Shown here: positions 58,240 to 64,000 of the stretch, piece by piece
Layout of the letters: each line of letters starts with the position of its first letter
How positions within the stretch are numbered: position 1 is the stretch's first letter
From: Mycobacterium sp.
GTDB taxonomy: Bacteria > Actinomycetota > Actinomycetes > Mycobacteriales > Mycobacteriaceae
DNA: 64,000 nt
Reading direction: 5' to 3'
NCBI GenBank assembly: GCA_020438865.1
Contig: JAGQTU010000005.1
Location: 1 to 64,000 of the forward strand
Notes under the pieces: model-generated
Seen by the model: only the letters and a program-made list of their open reading frames with translations
Told to the model about the DNA's origin: nothing
Databases searched by the model: none
Position numbers and translations under genes: made by a program

Positions 58240-59838
58240 TCACCCGACGGCGCGTCCCGCACCCTCCCAGAACTGCGCCCGCACGGCCTTCTTGTCCGGC
58301 TTGCCCAGCGCGGTCACCGGTACCGACTCGACGACGATCACCTGCTTGGGGGACTGCACCGAACCCTTGCGCTCCTTGACCGCGGACTGGATTTCCACCG
58401 TCACCCGCGCCACCGACTCCTCGTCCGACGGGTGGTCGGGGCGCAGCACGATCACCGCGGTCACCGCCTCACCCCACTTCTCGTCGGGGGTGCCGATCAC
58501 GCAGACCTGCGCCACCGCGGGATGCTCGGCGACGACGTCCTCGACCTCGCGCGGGAACACGTTGAACCCGCCGGTCACGATCATGTCCTTGACCCGGTCG
58601 ACGATGAACCAGAAGCCGTCCTCGTCCTCGCGGGCCATGTCGCCGGTGTGCAGCCAGCCGTCCTTGAAGGTCTTGGCGGTCTCCTCGGGCAGGTTCCAGT
58701 AGCCGCCGCTCAGCAGCGGCCCGGACACGCAGATCTCGCCGACCTCGCCCTGGGGCACCGGCCTGCCGTCGGCGTCGAGCAGCGCGGTCCGGGCGAACAG
58801 GGTGGGCCGCCCGCAAGAGGTCAGCCGCTTCTCGTCGTGGTCGGCCTTGGCCAGGTACGAGATCACCATCGGCGCCTCGGACTGCCCGTAGTACTGGGCG
58901 AAGATCGGCCCGAACCGGCGGATCGCCTCGGCGAGGCGCACCGGGTTCATCGCCGAGGCGCCGTAGTACACCGTCTCCAGCGAGGACAGATCGCGGGTGT
59001 GCGAGTCCGGATGGTCCATCAGCGCATAGATCATCGACGGCACCAGCATGGTGGCGGTGATCTTCTGCTCCTCGATCACCCGCAACACCTCGGCCGGGTC
59101 GAACTTGGTCAGCACCACCAACTCGCCGCCCTTGATGATGGTCGGCACGAAGAACGCCGCCCCGGCATGCGACAGCGGCGTGCACATCAGGAAGCGCGGG
59201 TTCTCCGGCCACTCCCACTCGGCGAGCTGAATGGTCGTCATCGTGGTGATCGACTGCGCGGTGCCCAGCACGCCCTTGGGCTTGCCGGTGGTGCCGCCGG
59301 TGTAGGCCATCCCGCCGATGTGATCCGGCGGCAGGTCGGCGGCGACCAGCGGCTGCGGGGTGTAGCCGGCGGCCGCCGCGGTCAGGTCGACCGCGACATC
59401 GGCGAGCTCGGCAGGCACCGGCCCGATGGTCAGTACCTGCTTGAGGCCGGGCACCTTGTCCAGCAGGCCCAGCGCGCGCTCGACGAACATCGGGTTGGGG
59501 TCGATGATCAGCGACGTGACGCCGGCGTCGTTGAGCACGTAGGCGTGGTCGTCCAGCGAGCCGAGAGGGTGTAGTGCCACCCGGCGGTAGCCCTGGGTCT
59601 GGCCGGCGCCGATGATCATCAGCACCTCGGGCCGGTTCAGCGACAGCAGGCCGACGGTCGTGCCGGTGCCGGCACCGAGCGCCTCGAAGGCCTGGATGTA
59701 CTGGCTGATGCGATCGGCCAGCTGACCGCCGGTGAGTGTGGTGTCGCCGAGGAACAGCACGGGCTTGTCCTTGTTGCGCTTGAGCGCCCCTACGGTGAGA
59801 TGGCCGGAATGGATGGGGTGGCGCAACAGATCGGTCAT
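58240..59838 (-). CDS. fadD8: Acyl-CoA synthetase (FadD8-like)
   Basis: A 532-residue ANL ligase that activates a carboxylic acid as acyl-AMP then acyl-CoA. The P-loop is 'MAYTGGTTGKPKGVLG', followed by 'YYGQSEAP', 'LHTGDMAREDEDGFWFIVDRVKDMIVTGGFNVFP' and the catalytic Lys in 'TALGKPDKKAVRAQ'. Gene order matches fadD8. ATG 59838 follows TAGTCT at 7 nt, and a KstR-like box covers that promoter, so a steroid or cholesterol-derived acid is a reasonable substrate guess. Confidence 0.88.
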   Translation of the reverse strand: MTDLLRHPIHSGHLTVGALKRNKDKPVLFLGDTTLTGGQLADRISQYIQAFEALGAGTGTTVGLLSLNRPEVLMIIGAGQTQGYRRVALHPLGSLDDHAYVLNDAGVTSLIIDPNPMFVERALGLLDKVPGLKQVLTIGPVPAELADVAVDLTAAAAGYTPQPLVAADLPPDHIGGMAYTGGTTGKPKGVLGTAQSITTMTTIQLAEWEWPENPRFLMCTPLSHAGAAFFVPTIIKGGELVVLTKFDPAEVLRVIEEQKITATMLVPSMIYALMDHPDSHTRDLSSLETVYYGASAMNPVRLAEAIRRFGPIFAQYYGQSEAPMVISYLAKADHDEKRLTSCGRPTLFARTALLDADGRPVPQGEVGEICVSGPLLSGGYWNLPEETAKTFKDGWLHTGDMAREDEDGFWFIVDRVKDMIVTGGFNVFPREVEDVVAEHPAVAQVCVIGTPDEKWGEAVTAVIVLRPDHPSDEESVARVTVEIQSAVKERKGSVQSPKQVIVVESVPVTALGKPDKKAVRAQFWEGAGRAVG

Positions 59839-59845
59839 GTGGACC

Positions 59846-59851
59846 AGACTA
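59846..59851 (-). promoter_or_regulatory. -10 element TAGTCT of fadD8
   Basis: TAGTCT, 7 nt, ATG 59838; overlapped by the KstR-like box. Confidence 0.55.
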
Positions 59852-59863
59852 GAACGTGTTCCA
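59850..59863. promoter_or_regulatory. KstR-like box TAGAACGTGTTCCA
   Basis: It fits TnnAACnnGTTnnA, the steroid-catabolism repressor motif, at all fixed positions. It overlaps the fadD8 -10 and lies 92 bp before the divergent acyl-CoA synthetase gene. Confidence 0.65.
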
Positions 59864-59954
59864 GTTCGGAAGGAAGGGCGACCTCAGAGTCGGATCCGCG
59901 CCAGAATCGACAAGCCCTGACCCGGGGCCTGCGCGGCGTGGCACCCTGTGCGGT

Positions 59955-61523
59955 ATGCAAGCACCTCCCGAACCGCGTTTCCTCGACGACCGGCTGGCCT
60001 ACTGGGCCGAACACAAGCCCGACGGCGAGGCCATCTCGTACCTGAACAGGTCCTGGACCTGGGCCCAGTGGAACGACCGGGTGCGCAGGCTGGCCGGGGC
60101 GCTGGCCGCCCGCGGGATCGGCCGCGGCGACGTGGTGTCCTTCCTGGACAAGAACCACCCGGCCTGCGTCGAGACCACGCTCGCCGCGGCCACGCTCGGC
60201 GCGGCCACCGCGATCATCAACTTCCGGTTGGCCGGCGACGAGATCGACTACGTCCTCAACGACTCCGGCGCCAAGCTGCTGATCGTCGGCACCGAACTGC
60301 TGCCGCAGATCGAGAAGATCCGCGACCGGCTGACCCACGTCGAAGAGGTCATCACCGTCACGCCGGACGGCGCGGACGGCGATCAGTACGAGGCCATGCT
60401 GGCCGCCGCCACGCCCCGCGGCCGCGATCCCGAGGTCACGCCGAACGACGTCTGCGTGATCATGTACTCCTCGGGCACCACCGGAAACCCCAAGGGCATC
60501 CGGCTCACCCAGGCGAACCTGATCGCGCACACCGTCAACGCCGGCACCTTCGAATTCGAGGACGACGACAAGAACATGGTGGCGATGCCGCTGTTCCACG
60601 TCGGTGGTTCGTCGTACGCGCAGTTCGGCATTCACGCCGGCATCCCCAGCATCATGACCCGCGAGGTCGACGGCGGCTCGCTGGCGGGTGCGCTGCTGGC
60701 CGGGGCGACCCGTACCTTCCTGGTGCCCGCGGTGCTGGGCAAGGTGATGGAGATGGGCCCGGACGCGATCAAGCTGTTCAACCAGCTGCGCACGTTCGTC
60801 TACGGCGCCTCGCCGATGCCGCCCGCGCTGCTGCGCACGGCGCTGGAGGCGTTCCCGAATACCGACTTCGTCCAGGTGTACGGCCTGACCGAGGTGTGCG
60901 GCGCCATCACCCAGCTCTCCCCGGAGGCGCACCGCGACGAGAGCCGCCCCGAGCGGCTCACCAGCGCCGGCCAGCCGGCCCGCGAGGTCGAGGTCCGCAT
61001 CGTCGACCCGGACACCCTCGAGGAGGTTCCGACCGGCCAGCCCGGCGAATTGTGGTTCCGCACACCGCAGTTGATGGAGGGCTACCACAACAAGCCGGAG
61101 GCCACCAAGGAGGCGATCACCGAGGACGGCTGGTTCCGCACCGGCGACATCGGGCGCGTCGACGAGGACGGTTTCGTGTTCGTCGAGGACCGGCTCAAGG
61201 ACATGATCATCTCCGGTGGCGAGAACATCTACTCCGTCGAGGTCGAGCGCGCGCTCACGGATCATCCCGCCGTGCTGGACGCCGCGGTGTTCGGCATCCC
61301 GGACGAGAAGTGGGGCGAGTCGGTCAAGGCGGTCGTCGAGTTGTCCGCCGGTGAATCCGCCACCCCGGAGGAGTTGATCGCCTGGTGCCGCGAGCGGCTG
61401 GCGCACTACAAGTGCCCGCGTCAGGTGGACATCTTCGAGGAGCTGCCGCGCAACCCCACCGGCAAGCTGCTCAAGCGCGATCTGCGAAAGCCGTACTGGG
61501 AGAACCGCGACCGCGCGATCTGA
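59955..61523 (+). CDS. Acyl-CoA synthetase / adenylate-forming ligase
   Basis: A 522-residue ANL ligase. P-loop 'IMYSSGTTGNPKGIRL', 'YGLTEVCGAITQL', 'GDIGRVDEDGFVFVEDRLKDMIISGGENIYSVEVE' and the catalytic Lys in 'NPTGKLLKRDL' are intact. It is similar to medium-chain or aromatic/steroid acyl-CoA ligases. Start ATG 59955 with CACCCT 7 nt upstream, probably leaderless. It diverges from fadD8 across the KstR-like box and overlaps menC by one base, an unusual coupling of acid activation with menaquinone synthesis. Confidence 0.9.
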   Translation: MQAPPEPRFLDDRLAYWAEHKPDGEAISYLNRSWTWAQWNDRVRRLAGALAARGIGRGDVVSFLDKNHPACVETTLAAATLGAATAIINFRLAGDEIDYVLNDSGAKLLIVGTELLPQIEKIRDRLTHVEEVITVTPDGADGDQYEAMLAAATPRGRDPEVTPNDVCVIMYSSGTTGNPKGIRLTQANLIAHTVNAGTFEFEDDDKNMVAMPLFHVGGSSYAQFGIHAGIPSIMTREVDGGSLAGALLAGATRTFLVPAVLGKVMEMGPDAIKLFNQLRTFVYGASPMPPALLRTALEAFPNTDFVQVYGLTEVCGAITQLSPEAHRDESRPERLTSAGQPAREVEVRIVDPDTLEEVPTGQPGELWFRTPQLMEGYHNKPEATKEAITEDGWFRTGDIGRVDEDGFVFVEDRLKDMIISGGENIYSVEVERALTDHPAVLDAAVFGIPDEKWGESVKAVVELSAGESATPEELIAWCRERLAHYKCPRQVDIFEELPRNPTGKLLKRDLRKPYWENRDRAI

Positions 61524-62506
61524 TGCTGCCGGATCTCGGGGATCTGCTCGACCGGCTGCACGTCGTCGCGCTGCCGATGCGGGTCCGGTTCCGCGGCATC
61601 ACGCTGCGCGAGGTGGCGCTGATCGACGGGCCGGCCGGCTGGGGTGAGTTCGGCGCGTTTCTCGAGTACGAGCCGCCCGAGGCCGCGCACTGGCTGGCTG
61701 CCGGTATCGAATCCGCCTATCGCGCAACGCCTCCCGCGCGACGGACGGGCATCCCGATCAACGCCACGGTGCCCGCGGTGCCCGCCGAGCAGGTGCCCGA
61801 GGTGCTGGCCCGCTTTCCCGGGACGCGCACCGCGAAGGTGAAGGTCGCCGAGCCGGGTCAGACGCTGGCCGACGACGTCGCCCGGGTCAATGCGGTGCGC
61901 GCGCAGATCCCGACCGTGCGGGTGGACGCCAACGGCGGCTGGACGGTGGACGAGGCGGTGGCCGCGGCGGGCGCGCTGACCGCCGACGGCGCGCTGGAGT
62001 ATCTCGAGCAGCCGTGCCGCACGGTGCCCGAACTGGCCGAGGTGCGCAGCCGGGTGGACGTGCCGGTGGCGGCCGACGAGAGCATCCGAAAGGCCACCGA
62101 CCCGCTCGCGGTGGTCCGCGCGGGCGCCGCCGACGTGGCGGTGCTCAAGGTGGCCCCGCTCGGCGGGGTTGCGGCGCTGCTGGACATCGCCGCGCAGATC
62201 GACATCCCGGTGGTGATCTCGTCCGCGCTGGACTCCGCGGTCGGCATCGCCGCCGGGTTGGCCGCGGCGGCCGCACTGCCCACCCTCGAGCACGCCTGCG
62301 GGCTGGGCACCGGGGGGCTGTTCGTCGAGGACGTCGCCGACCTCGCGCCGGTCGATGGTGCGCTAGCGGTCGTCGACGTCACGCCCGACCCGGCCCGGCT
62401 GGCCGCCCTGGCCGCACCACCCGACCGCCGGGACTGGTGGATCGCGCGGGTTCGCGAGTGCTACCCGCTCGCCGAGATCGACGCGGGCGCGGGAAAGTTC
62501 GAGTAG
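61523..62506 (+). CDS. menC: o-succinylbenzoate synthase
   Basis: The 327-residue enolase-superfamily enzyme dehydrates SHCHC to o-succinylbenzoate. The acid-base lysine is in K105-VK107 (TAKVKVAEP), metal ligands are D135 (VDANGGW), E162 (EQPC) and D185 (ADES), and the second Lys is K209 (VLKVAPLGG). ATG 61523 shares its A with the previous TGA. It supplies the substrate of MenE (50.2 kb). Confidence 0.94.
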   Translation: MLPDLGDLLDRLHVVALPMRVRFRGITLREVALIDGPAGWGEFGAFLEYEPPEAAHWLAAGIESAYRATPPARRTGIPINATVPAVPAEQVPEVLARFPGTRTAKVKVAEPGQTLADDVARVNAVRAQIPTVRVDANGGWTVDEAVAAAGALTADGALEYLEQPCRTVPELAEVRSRVDVPVAADESIRKATDPLAVVRAGAADVAVLKVAPLGGVAALLDIAAQIDIPVVISSALDSAVGIAAGLAAAAALPTLEHACGLGTGGLFVEDVADLAPVDGALAVVDVTPDPARLAALAAPPDRRDWWIARVRECYPLAEIDAGAGKFE

Positions 62507-62578
62507 CGGGCACGCTGGCGTCGATTTCGGTGCACCCGCGGTCATGAATCCGTCATTCCATCGGCCCCCTTCCCGGGC

Positions 62579-62584
62579 GATACT
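62579..62584 (+). promoter_or_regulatory. -10 element GATACT of the 140-residue hypothetical gene
   Basis: GATACT, 6 nt, GTG 62591, leaderless spacing. Confidence 0.5.
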
Positions 62585-62590
62585 TGAGCC

Positions 62591-63013
62591 GTGAAGCGTC
62601 GGGTGCTGTCGGTTTCCGTGTCGTCCCTGATCCGGCCGACCGGGCCGGCTGCTGTCATGGTGACGCCGGACGGCGGCATCGGCGTCGTGCCACCCAACGC
62701 CATCGACCGGCTGATCGAGGGCCCGCAGTGGGACGCGCTGTCCGGTCGGCACGGGCTGGTGTTCTGGTTCAACGTCGTGGCCAATCAGCGCCACGAGGTC
62801 AACCGGCTGGCCACCCAACTGCTGCTCGCCACTTCGGGATGGTCGGCGGACGACGTGCCGCTGCTGCGCGGCCCGGTGCTGGTCGCGGCGAAGCTGCCCA
62901 GCGGAGCGCCGACCGCGCTGTCGATGGCCCACTTCGAATTGCTCAACGCCTGGTCGACGCTGTCCTGGCGGGCCCGCCGGACGCTGCGCCGCCGCATCGC
63001 CACCTGCGGCTAA
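62591..63013 (+). CDS. Conserved hypothetical protein
   Basis: A 140-residue protein without a signal peptide. 'VMVTPDGGIGVVPPNAIDRLIEGPQWDALSGRHGLVFWFN' and 'NRLATQLLLATSGWSADDVPLLRGPVLVAAKLPSGAPTAL' suggest an alpha/beta cytoplasmic protein with a basic C-terminus (RARRTLRRRIATCG). I do not recognise the family. Start GTG 62591 is supported by a leaderless -10. It sits alone between menC and a divergently unrelated regulator on the same strand. Confidence 0.65.
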   Translation: MKRRVLSVSVSSLIRPTGPAAVMVTPDGGIGVVPPNAIDRLIEGPQWDALSGRHGLVFWFNVVANQRHEVNRLATQLLLATSGWSADDVPLLRGPVLVAAKLPSGAPTALSMAHFELLNAWSTLSWRARRTLRRRIATCG

Positions 63014-63038
63014 CGCCGTGGCCTAATTCGTGGGGTGC

Positions 63039-63054
63039 ATGGCGTAGACGCCAT
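63039..63054. promoter_or_regulatory. Palindrome ATGGCGT-AG-ACGCCAT upstream of the GlxA-type regulator
   Basis: A perfect 16-bp palindrome centred about 33 bp before the regulator start. It is a candidate autoregulatory operator; a matching -10 (AACACT, 63068-63073) lies between it and ATG 63080 at leaderless spacing. Confidence 0.45.
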
Positions 63055-63079
63055 CGCTCGCGTGCTCAACACTGAGTGC

Positions 63080-64000
63080 ATGACCCGATCGGTGGTGATC
63101 CTCGGCTTCCCCGGCGTGCAGCCGCTGGACCTGGTCGGCCCGCACGACGTGTTCGCCGGCGCCGCGCTGCTCACCGAGGGCGGCTACGCGGTCAGCGTGG
63201 TCGCCCCCGACGGCCGGCCCATCACCACCCCGACCGGCCTGGCTTTCGTCGCCCAGCCGACACCCGAGCCGGACACCATCGACACCCTGGTACTGCCCGG
63301 CGGCGCGGGGGTCGACGCCGTGCGGGAGGACCCGGCGACCATGGCCTGGATCCGCACCGCGGCGGCCGCCGCCCGCCGCGTGGTCAGCGTCTGCACCGGC
63401 GCGTTCCTGGCCGCCGAGGCCGGCCTGCTCGACGGCCACCGCGCCACCACACACTGGGCCTTCGCCGACCGGCTGGCCCGCGAGTTTCCGGCCGTCACCG
63501 TCGACCCCGAGCCGATCTTCGTGCGCAGCGCGCCCACGGTGTGGACCGCCGCGGGCGTCACGTCGGGCATCGATCTCGCGCTGGCGCTCGTCGAGGAGGA
63601 CTACGGCACCGAGGTCGCCCAGACCGTGGCCCGCTGGCTGGTGCTGTACCTGCGCCGTCCCGGCGGACAGACCCAGTTCGCCGCCCCGGTGTGGATGCCA
63701 CGCGCCCGCCGCGAGCCGATCCGCGAGGTCCAGGAGTCCATCGAGGCCGAACCCGGTGCCCCGCACAGCATCCCGGACCTCGCCCGCCGGGCCGCGATGA
63801 GCCCGCGGCATTTCACCCGGGTGTTCACCGACGAGGTCGGCGAGGCGCCCGGCGCCTACGTCGAACGCATCCGCACCGAAGCCGCCCGGCGGCAATTGCA
63901 GGAGACCGACGACACCGTCGTCGCCATCGCCGCCCGCTGCGGCTTCGGCACCGCGGAAACCATGCGCCGCAACTTCATTCGCCGCATCGGGGTGTCACCC
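63080..64000 (+). CDS. GlxA-family transcriptional regulator (DJ-1/PfpI plus AraC HTH), 3' truncated by the window
   Basis: The frame from ATG 63080 is open to the end (307 codons). The N-terminal DJ-1/PfpI domain shows 'VVILGFPGVQPLDLVGPHDVF' and 'VVSVCTGAFLAAEAGLLDG' with the conserved Cys at the nucleophile elbow. The C-terminal AraC-type HTH has 'DLARRAAMSPRHFTRVFTDEVGEAPGAYVERIRTEAARRQL' and 'AIAARCGFGTAETMRRNF'. It should be a metabolite-responsive activator; target genes are downstream of the window or at its own palindrome. Confidence 0.9.
   Translation, partial: MTRSVVILGFPGVQPLDLVGPHDVFAGAALLTEGGYAVSVVAPDGRPITTPTGLAFVAQPTPEPDTIDTLVLPGGAGVDAVREDPATMAWIRTAAAAARRVVSVCTGAFLAAEAGLLDGHRATTHWAFADRLAREFPAVTVDPEPIFVRSAPTVWTAAGVTSGIDLALALVEEDYGTEVAQTVARWLVLYLRRPGGQTQFAAPVWMPRARREPIREVQESIEAEPGAPHSIPDLARRAAMSPRHFTRVFTDEVGEAPGAYVERIRTEAARRQLQETDDTVVAIAARCGFGTAETMRRNFIRRIGVSP

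Noticed and set aside
62507-62580. GGCGTCGATTTCGGTGCACC stretch after menC as a dispersed repeat
   Set aside because: Only one copy is seen in this window, so repetition cannot be supported.
1-64000. tRNA, rRNA or CRISPR arrays
   Set aside because: No clover-leaf or rRNA-like stretch and no regularly spaced repeat array was recognised by eye; a covariance-model search would be decisive.

Overview
The window is a GC-rich actinobacterial chromosome segment and almost certainly comes from a member of the Mycobacteriaceae, most like a rapid grower (Mycolicibacterium type). The evidence is an MmpS/MmpL lipid transporter pair, several F420/deazaflavin split-barrel enzymes, a DUF222/13E12 HNH protein, an antigen-85-like secreted esterase, a mycothiol-type DinB-fold enzyme, and a gene order that tracks the M. 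tuberculosis Rv0501-Rv0553 region. These correspondences come from memory of that genome, not from a search. Many genes begin with GTG or TTG, many neighbours overlap by 4 bp, and many first genes look leaderless.

Layout. 1-3.6 kb: a truncated sugar epimerase, an acyltransferase, a HadA-like dehydratase, a SerB1-type HAD phosphatase and a glutaredoxin-like protein. 3.7-10.4 kb: the haem operon hemA-hemC-hemD-hemB followed by four small membrane-protein genes. 10.4-25.3 kb: an accessory block separating hemB from hemL. It holds an amidohydrolase, a copper P-type ATPase behind a CsoR-type operator, an ECF sigma factor with a Rieske-domain partner divergent from a cupredoxin/Tat-metallophosphoesterase/membrane-protein operon, TetR-mmpS-mmpL, two deazaflavin-type nitroreductases and feoA-feoB-nifU-like. 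25.4-32.6 kb: hemL, a phosphatase and the system II cytochrome c maturation genes (thioredoxin lipoprotein, CcdA, ResB, CcsA), then a MinD-like ATPase. 32.5-35.8 kb: two small membrane proteins, menA, MTA phosphorylase and a second epimerase. 36-43 kb: ahpC-ahpD, a nitronate monooxygenase, a 13E12 element, an esterase, a DinB-like enzyme and a two-component system. 43.2-46.8 kb: a glycosyltransferase/DUF2064/methyltransferase/molybdopterin oxidoreductase/membrane-protein operon. 46.7-64 kb: a polytopic membrane protein, alpha/beta hydrolases, menE, a pit phosphate locus flanked by two DUF3349 genes, an SDR/glyoxalase group, a HAD hydrolase, two acyl-CoA synthetase genes back to back across a KstR-like box, menC, and a truncated GlxA-type regulator.

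How the genes fit together. Haem (hemA, C, D, B, L), menaquinone (menA, E, C) and cytochrome c assembly genes dominate, so the core of the window builds the respiratory chain. The accessory insertions add metal handling (Cu export, Fe2+ uptake), envelope-lipid export and redox sensing. The most interesting unit is the sigma/Rieske locus at 14.1-17.1 kb, where the Rieske protein has the architecture expected of a redox-sensing anti-sigma factor. A second is the sugar/methyl/Moco operon beside a two-component system at 41-47 kb. A dispersed 19-bp repeat (six copies) and two other long hairpins recur at gene ends and in one reading frame.

No rRNA, tRNA, CRISPR array or insertion sequence was recognised. 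No stretch over 300 bp lacks a gene; the longest is 51736-51978, which holds a PHO-box-like site.
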